DNA of 64,000 nucleotides, from the NCBI RefSeq assembly GCF_001877785.1, contig NZ_MINN01000128.1, forward strand, positions 62,001-126,000, written 5' to 3'. This document shows positions 1 through 8,776 of this stretch, in pieces. Within the stretch, counting starts at the first letter, position 1. Every line of letters begins with the position of its first letter. The translations under genes and the position numbers were made by a program. The notes below the pieces were generated by a model. It saw nothing but the letters and a program-made list of their open reading frames with translations. It did not search any database and was not told the DNA's origin. The DNA is from Rossellomorea aquimaris (lineage in GTDB: Bacteria; Bacillota; Bacilli; Bacillales; Bacillaceae_B).

Positions 1-1
1 C

Positions 2-457
2 AATTCAGGGTCCCAAAAAACAGAAGCAGAATTCATTCAGAGTTCATTGAAAAAAATAGGTGTTGAGCTGGAACTCATAGGGGAAGAATCAAGTTCAATA
101 GCGAACAGGAGGTCTACCGGGGAGTATGATTTATTATTTAATCAAACTTGGGGACTTGCATACGATCCGCAAAGTACCATTGCAGCCTTCACCTCGGACG
201 CTTCATATCTTCATACCACAAAAGGCATAGATCAAGCCGGCGAATTGTATAAAAAAATTGATCAAGTGATGAAATCGACGGATGAGGAGAGGAAAAAAAC
301 ATTGTACAAAGAGATTCTTACCATCGTTCATGAAGAGGCGGTGTTCATCCCGATTACCAACGGAAGCATGACAGTGGTGGCACCCTCAGACTTAAAAGGA
401 TTATCGTTTAAGCAGACACAGTTTGAACTGCCGTTTGAGGAGATGCGTTTTGAGTAA
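2..457 (+). CDS. cntA: Metallophore/nickel ABC transporter substrate-binding protein, C-terminal part (CntA-like)
   Basis: Only the last 151 residues are in the window; the frame is open to the left edge, so the gene starts outside. The visible part has the NikA/CntA-type stretch around 'YDLLFNQTWGLAYDPQST', typical of family 5 solute-binding proteins for nickel or metal-opine complexes. It is the extracytoplasmic, lipid-anchored receptor of the transporter encoded next. The gene order binding protein, two permeases, two ATPases, MFS exporter matches the staphylopine system cntABCDFE. A plain nickel NikA role is the alternative, but the following CntE-like exporter favours the metallophore reading. 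Confidence 0.8.
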   Translation, partial: NSGSQKTEAEFIQSSLKKIGVELELIGEESSSIANRRSTGEYDLLFNQTWGLAYDPQSTIAAFTSDASYLHTTKGIDQAGELYKKIDQVMKSTDEERKKTLYKEILTIVHEEAVFIPITNGSMTVVAPSDLKGLSFKQTQFELPFEEMRFE

Positions 458-501
458 TCTGCACCGCTTTGTCATATCTTTTACACATAATTGGCCGATT
501 G

Positions 502-521
502 CCGGGAAAAGGGCCGGCAGG
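502..521 (+). promoter_or_regulatory. Intercistronic hairpin between cntA and cntB
   Basis: TGCCGG (502-507) pairs with CCGGCA (516-521) in the 110-nt gap after cntA. There is no T-run, so it is more likely an mRNA-stabilising or attenuating hairpin than a full terminator. Such a structure would keep the binding protein more abundant than the permeases. Confidence 0.4.
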
Positions 522-567
522 TTTGAAAGTCAGCATAGTTGATACCTGAAAAAGGAGGAGTGATTCA

Positions 568-1500
568 TTGTTTCACTTTGTGCTTAAAAGGCTGCTCGTC
601 TCCATCCCTTTACTGTTTGTCATTTCGTTCATTTCTTTTGCGCTGATGAATCTGTCTCCAATGGATCCGGCGAAGGTAGTCCTTCAGTCTCAAGGGGTGC
701 CAGTCATCACGGAAGAATTATTGGATCAAACAAGGGAAGAACTCGGGATGGACCGGTTTTTTCTGCTGCAATATGCAGATTGGCTGTGGTCTTGTCTGCA
801 GCTTGATTTCGGAACATCCTATGTGACCGGGCAGCCTGTCTGGTCACTGCTCGGTCCGGCATTTCTCAATACACTGAAACTGACGGCCGTGTCTTCCATA
901 ATGGTTATTTTTATTTCTATTATTCTAGGAGTCATCTGTGCCGTCAAAGAGGGGAAAGCGGTCGATCACGCCGTCAGGGGCAGCGCTTTTTTCCTGACGG
1001 CGATGCCTTCCTATCTGCTTGCATCGCTGATGATCTGGTACTTTTCAGTCAAACTGGATCTATTCCCTACAAATGGAATGGACTCTTATGAAAGTTATAT
1101 CCTGCCGGCATCTGTGATCACAATCAGTTATGCCGGCATCTACTTCAGGGTAGTGAGGAGTTCCATGATCAGCAATCTTCAGAAGGATTATGTGCTGTAC
1201 GGCAGGGCATGCGGATTGAAGGAAAGAAAGATTACCATGCGGATACTGCGCAATTCCCTTCAAGTCGCTATTTCTGTCTTCTGCATGGCGATTCCCATCA
1301 TCCTCGGGAGTACGGTCGTCATCGAGAATGTTTTTGCCTGGCCGGGAGTGGGGACCTTGAGTGTCGAATCTATTGTCAGCCGCGATTTCCCTATCCTGCA
1401 GGCGTATGTTTTGGTTGTAGCAGGAGCTTTTGTCGTGTTCAATGCCCTATCCGATATTGTGAACGCATTAATCAATCCAAGGATGAGGAATGATTTATAG
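568..1500 (+). CDS. cntB: Metallophore ABC transporter permease (CntB-like)
   Basis: Inner-membrane permease of the DppB/NikB/CntB family, 310 aa, the normal family length. An N-terminal membrane segment (about 9-29) is followed by a 70-residue outer loop and five further hydrophobic segments. The ATPase-docking EAA-type loop lies around 'YVLYGRACGLKERKI' (about 210-225). The TTG start follows an AAAGGAGGAG site at good distance. The stop codon directly abuts the ATG of cntC, so the two permease subunits are translationally linked. Together they form the channel for the metal-opine complex. Confidence 0.85.
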   Translation: MFHFVLKRLLVSIPLLFVISFISFALMNLSPMDPAKVVLQSQGVPVITEELLDQTREELGMDRFFLLQYADWLWSCLQLDFGTSYVTGQPVWSLLGPAFLNTLKLTAVSSIMVIFISIILGVICAVKEGKAVDHAVRGSAFFLTAMPSYLLASLMIWYFSVKLDLFPTNGMDSYESYILPASVITISYAGIYFRVVRSSMISNLQKDYVLYGRACGLKERKITMRILRNSLQVAISVFCMAIPIILGSTVVIENVFAWPGVGTLSVESIVSRDFPILQAYVLVVAGAFVVFNALSDIVNALINPRMRNDL

Positions 1501-2379
1501 ATGAGCAGGTTAAAGAATTTATTCAAAGATCCCCTGGCCATTGTGTCCATTGGGATAATTTTAGTGACGGTCATAGCCGGGATACTCGCGCCTTTCATCG
1601 CTCCCCATGACCCGGAAGAAGTGAATATGGGCATGCGCTATGCACCGTCTTCGGCAGAATATCTTCTCGGGAATGATCATTTGGGGCGCGACATCCTATC
1701 TCGCATCATCTATGGAATCCGGCCTAGTGTACTGTGGGTGATAGCAGCCTTGGCCTTGTCAGTACTGATCGGAACAGTCATAGGATTCGTGTCCGGGTAT
1801 TTCGGGGGGAAGGCGGATGCCTTCCTTATGGGATGCTGCGACATCATGTTGTCATTCCCGGGGTATGTGATGGCCCTTGCGATCATCGGTGTTCTTGGTG
1901 TTGGTCTTGAAAACATCTTGATCGCCTTCATCACCATCAAGTGGGCATGGTTTGCGCGCATCATTCGCACTTCAGTCCGCCAGTTTGCCGAAGAAGACTA
2001 TGTGAAATATGCGAAAACAATAGGGAAGGGACATATCCCTATCATGGTCAAGCATATGTTACCGGTGACATTTGCCGACATCGCGGTCATATCAAGCAGT
2101 TCGATTTCGTCGATGATCCTTCAGATTTCCGGCTTCTCCTTTCTGGGTCTCGGGATCCAGGCTCCGAAAGCTGAATGGGGGATGATGCTGAACGAAGCAC
2201 GTGAGGTAATGTTCACCAGGCCGGAACTGCTGCTCGCACCAGGTCTTGCGATCATCATTATTGTCATGGCTTTCAACTTCTTCTGTGATGCCCTCCAGAC
2301 TGCCTTAGACCCGGCAAGGCAAAATAGGGAAAGGAAAGAACGTGTTCACATATCCGGTAAGAAGGCGGAAGTATCATGA
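1501..2379 (+). CDS. cntC: Metallophore ABC transporter permease (CntC-like)
   Basis: Second permease subunit, 292 aa, DppC/NikC/CntC family. The N-terminus (RLKNLFKDPLAIVSIGIILV) has the short cytoplasmic lead plus first membrane helix typical of the family, then the conserved 'LGNDHLGRDILSRIIYG' block near residues 57-73. The EAA loop is near 'EEDYVKYAKTIGKG'. Its ATG immediately follows the cntB stop. The C-terminal tail is charged and cytoplasmic. Confidence 0.85.
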   Translation: MSRLKNLFKDPLAIVSIGIILVTVIAGILAPFIAPHDPEEVNMGMRYAPSSAEYLLGNDHLGRDILSRIIYGIRPSVLWVIAALALSVLIGTVIGFVSGYFGGKADAFLMGCCDIMLSFPGYVMALAIIGVLGVGLENILIAFITIKWAWFARIIRTSVRQFAEEDYVKYAKTIGKGHIPIMVKHMLPVTFADIAVISSSSISSMILQISGFSFLGLGIQAPKAEWGMMLNEAREVMFTRPELLLAPGLAIIIIVMAFNFFCDALQTALDPARQNRERKERVHISGKKAEVS

Positions 2380-2422
2380 CCGGTCCGTCAAGAAATGACA
2401 TACGGAAGGTGGTTGAAGGGAA

Positions 2423-3229
2423 ATGAATGTATTGGAAGTCAGAGGACTTTCCATCCGAGATGATAAAAAGGATGAAATCCTTGTCAAGAACAGCTCTTTT
2501 CAAGTAAAACAAGGATCGTGCCTTGCCATCGCGGGCGAAAGCGGCAGCGGTAAGTCGCTTACATGCCGGGCTTTGATGAAGCTTAATCAATCAGGGCTGT
2601 CTGAGAAGGGGACCGTCCTGTATAAAGGGAATGATATCGCCAAATTTTCAAAAGAATCCTTGAGGAAGATGAGGGGCAGGGAGATGTATATGATCATGCA
2701 GAACGGCATGACCGCATTTGATCCCTCAACCGTCATCGGCGTCCATCTTAAGCAGACTGCTGGAGAACATTACGGGTGGACTGCTGCAGAAACCGAGCGG
2801 AACCTTCACAGCGCGCTCGAACGTGTACTATTGAAAAATCCGGGGGAAGTAATGAATCAATATCCCCACCAGTTATCAGGCGGGATGCTGCAGCGTACCA
2901 TGATCGCTCTCGCCCTGGTACTCGAACCCGGGCTCATCATTGCCGACGAGCCGACGACGGCGCTTGATGCCATCACGCAGTATGAAGTGATGAATGAACT
3001 CTCGCTTCTGCGGGATAGGATCGGCTGTACAATGATTTTCGTCTCTCATGATCTTGGGCTGGTAAGGAAGGTCGCCGATGAACTGCTGATCATGAAAGAC
3101 GGAGAAATTGTGGAAAGAGGAGAAACAGAAACCGTCTTCATGGAACATAAGCAAGAATACACGAAGTTTCTCATATCTGCCAGGCAGGTTTTGAGTGACA
3201 ACTTCATGAAAATCATGGAGGTGCGCTGA
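2423..3229 (+). CDS. cntD: Metallophore ABC transporter ATP-binding protein (CntD-like)
   Basis: Cytoplasmic ATPase of the OppD/NikD/CntD family, 268 aa. It has Walker A GESGSGKS (39-46), the signature 'HQLSGGMLQR' and Walker B 'LIIADEPTTALD', then the switch histidine in 'IFVSHDLGLV'. It lacks the long C-terminal oligopeptide/iron-sulfur extension of OppD, as expected for short Nik/Cnt ATPases. The ribosome site GAAGGG precedes the ATG. cntF follows after one base. Confidence 0.82.
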   Translation: MNVLEVRGLSIRDDKKDEILVKNSSFQVKQGSCLAIAGESGSGKSLTCRALMKLNQSGLSEKGTVLYKGNDIAKFSKESLRKMRGREMYMIMQNGMTAFDPSTVIGVHLKQTAGEHYGWTAAETERNLHSALERVLLKNPGEVMNQYPHQLSGGMLQRTMIALALVLEPGLIIADEPTTALDAITQYEVMNELSLLRDRIGCTMIFVSHDLGLVRKVADELLIMKDGEIVERGETETVFMEHKQEYTKFLISARQVLSDNFMKIMEVR

Positions 3230-3230
3230 T

Positions 3231-3992
3231 ATGATCAGGGTGGAGAATGTATATAAATCATATAAGCGAGGCGGACTTTTTTCCCTGGAAAGAAAGCCCG
3301 TATTAAAAGGAGTCAGCTTCCAAAGCCCCGCCGGTGAGTGCCTCGCCATCGTAGGAGAGAGCGGGAGCGGCAAGTCGACACTGGGACGGTTCCTGATCGG
3401 TATCGAGAAGCCTGATCGGGGAACTGTTTTACTTGAAGGGTTCGATGTGTTTAATAGGAAGACACGTAAAGGAGCAGTCAGTGCAGTTTTTCAGGACTAT
3501 AAATCGTCAATCAATCCTTTCTTTACAGTAGAAAAAGCAATTATGGAGCCCCTCGGGAAGGACGGCAGCAGGCAGAGGGTTGAAGAGCTGCTGAGAGAAG
3601 TAGGGCTTCCTTCTTCTTACAGGCAAAAATACTCCCATGAATTATCTGGTGGAGAAGTACAGAGGGTGTGCATCGCAAGAGCGATGGCATCACACCCCCG
3701 CTTCCTTCTGCTTGACGAAGCCGTCAGTTCCCTGGATGTCACGGTTCAATTGCAGATCCTGAACCTGTTGAAACGATTGAAGGAACGGCGCGGCATGGGC
3801 TATGTCTTCATCACTCATGATATCCAGGCAGCCGCCTATATCTGTGACCGGATCATTTTTTTCCGGGACGGCAGGATTGAAGAAACAGCAGAAACTGGAC
3901 AATTAAAGAATGTCCGGTCTGATTACGCCAGAAAACTGCTCGGCGTACTTTCCGGTACAGCCGAAGCGGCTGCAGGTTTAGAACAGGCATAA
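3231..3992 (+). CDS. cntF: Metallophore ABC transporter ATP-binding protein (CntF-like)
   Basis: Second ATPase, 253 aa, OppF/NikE/CntF family. Walker A GESGSGKS (42-49), 'HELSGGEVQRVCIARAMA' signature and Walker B 'FLLLDEAVSSLD' are intact, followed by 'FITHDIQAAAYICD'. It would form the heterodimeric motor with cntD. It is the last uptake subunit before the exporter gene, as in cntABCDFE operons. Confidence 0.82.
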   Translation: MIRVENVYKSYKRGGLFSLERKPVLKGVSFQSPAGECLAIVGESGSGKSTLGRFLIGIEKPDRGTVLLEGFDVFNRKTRKGAVSAVFQDYKSSINPFFTVEKAIMEPLGKDGSRQRVEELLREVGLPSSYRQKYSHELSGGEVQRVCIARAMASHPRFLLLDEAVSSLDVTVQLQILNLLKRLKERRGMGYVFITHDIQAAAYICDRIIFFRDGRIEETAETGQLKNVRSDYARKLLGVLSGTAEAAAGLEQA

Positions 3993-4040
3993 TAGAAGGG
4001 AGTGAAAAAACACTCCTCTTGTCAAAAAGGAGGGATCAGC

Positions 4041-5207
4041 GTGAAGGGAGCATTATCATGGCCCTTTTTACGATTATACATATTGGTTCTATTTTACTTC
4101 AGTGCGAACGCCATCTTGAATGTGCTGATTCCGCTGCAGGGGAAGGAATGGGGAGCAAGCAACACAACAATCGGGCTTGTGATGGGTGCATATTTGTTCA
4201 CGACTATGTTCTTCAGGCCGTGGGCAGGCCGCATCATTCAGAAATATGGCCCGATTAGAGTACTCCGCATCATTCTTATATTAAATGGTGCTGCCCTGGC
4301 GATATACGCCGTTTCCGGCCTGGGGGGATACATTCTTGCACGTGTCCTTCAAGGAGTGTCGACTGCCTTTTTCTCGATGGCGCTTCAAATCGGCATCATC
4401 GACGCGCTTCCTGAAAAAGATCGCTCACAGGGGATATCGTTATATTCTTTATCTTCCTATATCCCGGGTATTCTCGGCCCATTGGCGGCGGTGGCGATCT
4501 GGAAGGATGGAATGGATTCGTTCGGCTGGGTCATGATCGGGATCGCCGTGGTTACCGGAGTCGCGGGATACAGTGCGAAGATTGACAAAGGTGAAGAGGA
4601 GCAGGGAAGCACAGAAGGAGGAAACGTCCTGGGGTCTTTTTCCCAGCTGGTGAAAAACCCTTTCTTGTTTAAATGCAGTGTCCTCATGCTTGCATCGTCT
4701 ATTATATTTGGGGCGGTTACCACATTCATCCCCCTCTATGCCTTGGAATTGGACAGAGGGAGTGCAGGAATCTTCCTTATGCTCCAGGCAGCGACGGTTG
4801 TAGCTGCCCGCTTCACGTTGAGAAAACGTGTCCCGTCTGACGGGAAATGGCATCCTTCATTTGTACTGGGAACAATGTCTCTGCTGGCACTCTCCGTTCA
4901 GTTCATCAGTTTTTCCTCAACGGCTGGCCCCGTCTTTTTCTACGCAGCGGCTGTCGGCATCGGAATCGCCCAGGCACTGATCTACCCAACGCTCACGACC
5001 TACCTGTCCTTCGTCCTGCCAAAGGCGGACAGGAATGTCTTATTGGGCCTGTTCATTGCAACTGCAGACCTCGGGGTATCGATGGGAGGAGTCATCATGG
5101 GGCCGGTGGCCGATCTCACATCATACTCAGCAATGTATATGGCATGTGCCGTGCTCGCCGTGTTGATGATTTTCTTTTCCTTTAGGGGGAGGCCGGTAAC
5201 AGCATAA
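4041..5207 (+). CDS. cntE: MFS metallophore exporter (CntE-like)
   Basis: 12-helix major facilitator protein, 388 aa. I chose the GTG at 4041 because it follows AAAGGAGGG at ideal spacing and gives an N-terminus (MKGALSWPFLRLYILVLFYF) closely resembling, from memory, that of staphylococcal CntE, the staphylopine exporter; a GTG 39 nt upstream has no comparable site. It carries the MFS motif 'FFRPWAGRIIQKYGP' between helices 2 and 3. Placement at the end of an import operon is the hallmark of opine metallophore loci, since ordinary nickel operons lack an MFS exporter. Confidence 0.82.
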   Translation: MKGALSWPFLRLYILVLFYFSANAILNVLIPLQGKEWGASNTTIGLVMGAYLFTTMFFRPWAGRIIQKYGPIRVLRIILILNGAALAIYAVSGLGGYILARVLQGVSTAFFSMALQIGIIDALPEKDRSQGISLYSLSSYIPGILGPLAAVAIWKDGMDSFGWVMIGIAVVTGVAGYSAKIDKGEEEQGSTEGGNVLGSFSQLVKNPFLFKCSVLMLASSIIFGAVTTFIPLYALELDRGSAGIFLMLQAATVVAARFTLRKRVPSDGKWHPSFVLGTMSLLALSVQFISFSSTAGPVFFYAAAVGIGIAQALIYPTLTTYLSFVLPKADRNVLLGLFIATADLGVSMGGVIMGPVADLTSYSAMYMACAVLAVLMIFFSFRGRPVTA

Positions 5208-5223
5208 ACACTTTTGCTGCAAA

Positions 5224-5258
5224 AAAACGACTCGCTCTCTCGGAGCGGGTCGTTTTTA
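5224..5258 (+). terminator. Terminator of the cnt operon
   Basis: AAAACGACTCGCTC (5224-5237) pairs with GAGCGGGTCGTTTT (5243-5256), ending in T-rich sequence. It may also act on the convergent minus-strand genes. Confidence 0.8.
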
Positions 5259-5363
5259 ATTTATCTCACCCTGTTCGCCAAATTTTAAGTTGAGCCAGGG
5301 ATCCCACTAATCCAAAGGTGAAAATAGTAGTGCCGGGAACAGGCTCTTGGTGAGCAAGGGCAA

Positions 5364-6140
5364 TCAAACTTCTATGTCTGTCTGTTTTTTCCTTTTTATC
5401 AAAAAATACGCCGTGATCCACGAGGTGACCGGTATGGCAAGTGCCACACCGATCCCGGCAGAACCGATGAAAATCATCTCTGAACTGAACACTTTGGAAT
5501 TGACGATTTCCCCTAAAGAATAGGACAGGTCCTTGAACCAAATCAACAGTGCCATGTATCCACCAAAAAATGCAAAGAACAGAGTGTTTGTAGAGGTGCC
5601 GAGGATATCCCTGCCAATGCTCAGTCCGCTTGTGAATAATTCCTTCCGGCTGATGCCCGGATTGTGATAGTGTATTTCCTTCATTGGGGAGGAAATCGAG
5701 ATCGATAAATCGATGATTGCTCCGATGGTGCTCATGATGATCATCGCAACACCGATTTTGACAAAGTCGACCCCCACAAACAATGAGAAGGCACCAATTT
5801 CTTCGATTTCCTCTTCGCTGAATCCCTGGATCATGGCTGCATCTGCCAGTGTCAGGATGAAGAAGAGCAGGACTCCGGCGGTGGCGATCGTGGAGATGAA
5901 GGCTGTCGCGGTCTTGATGTTGATCCCGCTGATGATGAACAGTGAGATGCAGCTGATCAGGACGCATGCTGCGAGTGTCAGGATGATGGGATTCATATTT
6001 GGATCGTTCATCATGATGATGGTGAGGAGGAGGACCCCGAAATTGAGGAAAAGGGCTGCAAACGAACTTGCTCCCTTTTTACCCCCTATTGATACCATCA
6101 GGATAAAGAGTATGGCTGCGAGCCAAAGTTGTACAGTCAT
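5364..6140 (-). CDS. YibE/F family membrane protein, short subunit (YibF-like)
   Basis: 258-residue integral membrane protein with about seven hydrophobic segments and no large soluble domain, ending in a basic tail (LIKRKKQTDIEV). Sequence blocks such as 'ISSPMKEIHYHNPGISRKELFTSGLSIGRDILGTSTNTLFFAF' recur in the upstream partner as 'GISIKALTKSGFEIGRDIMGTMTNILFFVY', so the two are paralogous. The gene overlaps its partner by 4 nt (ATGA). The family (YibE/F-like) has no firm biochemical role; a transport function is only an inference. Confidence 0.75.
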   Translation of the reverse strand: MTVQLWLAAILFILMVSIGGKKGASSFAALFLNFGVLLLTIIMMNDPNMNPIILTLAACVLISCISLFIISGINIKTATAFISTIATAGVLLFFILTLADAAMIQGFSEEEIEEIGAFSLFVGVDFVKIGVAMIIMSTIGAIIDLSISISSPMKEIHYHNPGISRKELFTSGLSIGRDILGTSTNTLFFAFFGGYMALLIWFKDLSYSLGEIVNSKVFSSEMIFIGSAGIGVALAIPVTSWITAYFLIKRKKQTDIEV

Positions 6141-7276
6141 AGTTTCGCCTTCTTTCGTTTGACAAAAAAGATGGAAATGAAGATCGCAATCGGAATCGTC
6201 AGTACAATGCCGATTCCCCCCGACAATGCCCGGGCTGTTTCGAGCGACAGGTTCATGGTCAGGGTGAACCCGAGCGGAGAAGCATTTTTAAAATATAAAA
6301 TAAGCATCGGAATCGCTCCGCTGATGTAGACGAAGAACAGGATATTGGTCATCGTGCCCATGATATCCCTCCCGATTTCAAAGCCTGACTTCGTCAATGC
6401 CTTGATGGAAATCCCCTGATTCTTCTCGTAAAGACCGAAGATGGATGATGACAGGGTAATGGCAACATCCATCACGGCCCCCAGACAGCCGATCAGGATT
6501 CCTGCAAGGAAGACCGCTTCATAAGGACGGGTTAAAAATTGCATCTCTTCGTACCGGAGACCACTGCCCCCGGTAAGTTTCACGACGGCATAACTGATGA
6601 GCAGTGTGATAAACGTCGTGATGAGAGTCGACACCGCCGCCGCATAGGTCTTTTCATTGAATCCATTTACGAATAATAGGGAGACGGCCGTGAAAATGAT
6701 GACCCCGACGCTGCATACTAGCAGAAGGCTCGTACCATCAGTCTGGATATATACGTCAAGTCCATAGGAAAGCACCACTGCATTGACCGCGAGCGTAACC
6801 AGTGAAAACAGCCCCTGCTTCTTCCCGACGACCAGGATCAGGAGGATGAAAACCCAGGAAATCAACATCAGAAATTTATCCCGTTTCACATCTTCAATAC
6901 CGCCGGTCAATGCCCCGGAGTCCTTCCCATCCTTATCAATCGTGACGAATACTTCATTACCCGGCTTATAAGGCTGGTCATACGCGCCCGATGAGGAGTA
7001 TTCATTCTTCAAGAGAATCTTCTCCCCCTCATGCTCCCCGTTTTTTATTTGGGCCGTGATCTGCTGGGTATACAACCGGTCTTTATTGCCGTTCATATCC
7101 TCCATGTCATTCGAGTTTATGATTTTTACATTCTCGACTTCGGCTATGGGCCGGTCATAAAGCGATTGATTATGATCGACGAAGTAGAGCGATCCCGCGA
7201 ACGCCAACCCGGCAAGTATAATTGAAATGATGTGTATGTAAGACATATTCTTTAATTTTCTTATAAGTGCATGCAT
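6137..7276 (-). CDS. YibE/F family membrane protein, long subunit (YibE-like)
   Basis: 379 aa. An N-terminal membrane segment (about 15-32) is followed by about 90 residues of predicted extracytoplasmic domain and then seven to eight membrane helices. The conserved family block 'GRDIMGTMTNILFF' is present in the C-terminal half. The start has GGAGGT on the minus strand 10 nt upstream. It is first in a two-gene unit with the short paralogue. Function unknown. Confidence 0.75.
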   Translation of the reverse strand: MHALIRKLKNMSYIHIISIILAGLAFAGSLYFVDHNQSLYDRPIAEVENVKIINSNDMEDMNGNKDRLYTQQITAQIKNGEHEGEKILLKNEYSSSGAYDQPYKPGNEVFVTIDKDGKDSGALTGGIEDVKRDKFLMLISWVFILLILVVGKKQGLFSLVTLAVNAVVLSYGLDVYIQTDGTSLLLVCSVGVIIFTAVSLLFVNGFNEKTYAAAVSTLITTFITLLISYAVVKLTGGSGLRYEEMQFLTRPYEAVFLAGILIGCLGAVMDVAITLSSSIFGLYEKNQGISIKALTKSGFEIGRDIMGTMTNILFFVYISGAIPMLILYFKNASPLGFTLTMNLSLETARALSGGIGIVLTIPIAIFISIFFVKRKKAKL

Positions 7277-7464
7277 GCAAGGAGGTACCTCCGAAAGAGC
7301 GTATTAGCCATAGTGGCAGTTTTCATTATTTCATATCGAGGAGGGAATTCAAAGGAACATCCTGCCCGGACAAAAGAAATGCCAACTTGAAATGAAAGGT
7401 TGTGGTAAAATAAGGATATTGAACCGAGTCATTCATCCCGCCTTAAACAAGAGAGGTGCCTTAC

Positions 7465-8226
7465 ATGAAAGTGAAAAAGTCCGTATACCTACTTCCAATT
7501 TTGATAGTAGGACTGCTGCTGACCCTGTTCGGCCGCACATTCGGTGTCCTCTTCATCGCAGCGAACGTTATATTCATCTTCCTTATTACGTTTCTATTAA
7601 AAAGCTACAAAAAAACAATGAAAGACCCCTTTCTGTACATAGCCCGATCATTCATGATCGTGTATGGCCTGTTCCTGCTCTCATTCATCGCGGTCGAGGG
7701 CTATCTCATACTAGAATCTGAAAAATCAAAAGTGATTGATTCATCTGGAGCGGATGTGGTGATCATCCTTGGTGCCGGACTGAAAGGGGAAACTCCATCG
7801 AAGACGCTGGTTTCAAGGCTTGAAGCGGGGAAGGCGGTCCTCGATGCCGATAAGGACCTCCCTGTGGTCGTTTCAGGAGGCCAGGGCGAGGGAGAGTCGA
7901 TACCGGAAGCAGAAGCAATGGGACGTTATTTAATGGAAAACGGTATCTCAGAGGATCGTATCATTTATGAAAAAACGTCCACCACTACATATGAAAATCT
8001 ACTAAACTCTATGGAGATCCTAAGGCAGCAGGGAATGGAGGATCCAAAAGTCCTCATTGTGACGAGTGATTACCACGTCGTAAGGGCGGAGATGATTGCA
8101 GGAGATCTCGGCATTGACGCCGTTGGGGTTTCGGGAATTTCACCTTTTGTTGTGAGGGTGAATTATTTCATAAGGGAATATTTTGCGATTGGTAAAATGA
8201 TGATGGAAAAGATTCTGCCAATCTGA
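7465..8226 (+). CDS. YdcF/SanA-like (DUF218) membrane protein
   Basis: 253 aa. The ATG at 7465 is preferred over an in-frame GTG three codons earlier because AAGAGAGGTG lies upstream at proper distance. Three hydrophobic segments occupy roughly residues 7-85. They are followed by a DUF218 domain: 'DVVIILGAGL', 'SRLEAG', 'VVSGGQGEGE', 'EAEAMGRYLMENGI', 'YENLLNS' and 'VTSDYHVVRAEMIA'. DUF218 proteins are linked to envelope integrity, but their reaction is not established. It appears monocistronic or weakly linked to the next gene. Confidence 0.75.
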   Translation: MKVKKSVYLLPILIVGLLLTLFGRTFGVLFIAANVIFIFLITFLLKSYKKTMKDPFLYIARSFMIVYGLFLLSFIAVEGYLILESEKSKVIDSSGADVVIILGAGLKGETPSKTLVSRLEAGKAVLDADKDLPVVVSGGQGEGESIPEAEAMGRYLMENGISEDRIIYEKTSTTTYENLLNSMEILRQQGMEDPKVLIVTSDYHVVRAEMIAGDLGIDAVGVSGISPFVVRVNYFIREYFAIGKMMMEKILPI

Positions 8227-8278
8227 ACCGGCAGCTGAATAAATTGGCTCCTGAGCTGATTTCAAGGAGGGTGTTTTA

Positions 8279-8689
8279 TTGGAAGATTATATTCGCAATA
8301 ACCAGGAAATGCTGATCATCATCTACTGCTTCATTATTCTTTGGCTGAATATCGGCTACTTAAGAGAATACAAAAAGATTAAAAAAGGACTCGATGAAAT
8401 CGCCTCTGCCGATGAACTTGAAATCAACCCTTATTCCGTGTCCCTCGATATCATGGTGCTGATCTTCAATTTTTTCAGGAGATGGCTGATCTATATCCTG
8501 GCAGTGACGATGACCGGAAATCCTGTTGTCCTTATCATTTCTCTTATTCTTTTTATTTTCAGTTTGTATGATTGTTTGTTTAATTACACCCTTGAGAGAT
8601 TGAGGAAATCGAATCTATTAATGTATCTGGCTGTTGCGGATACGATTTATATAGGGGTTTTTGTAAGTTATCTATTCATTTGGTATTGA
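8279..8689 (+). CDS. Small hypothetical membrane protein
   Basis: 136 aa, with a TTG start after CAAGGAGGG. Three hydrophobic stretches (about 10-25, 60-90 and 105-130) are separated by charged loops. I do not recognise the family. It sits 52 nt after the YdcF-like gene in the same direction and may be co-transcribed. Confidence 0.6.
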   Translation: MEDYIRNNQEMLIIIYCFIILWLNIGYLREYKKIKKGLDEIASADELEINPYSVSLDIMVLIFNFFRRWLIYILAVTMTGNPVVLIISLILFIFSLYDCLFNYTLERLRKSNLLMYLAVADTIYIGVFVSYLFIWY

Positions 8690-8776
8690 TCCTGGAGAGA
8701 TGAACTATGAAACTTTCAACTCTCTTTCTGCGTATATATATTATACAAATTGCAACTGAGAGGGGGCTGGACGAAT

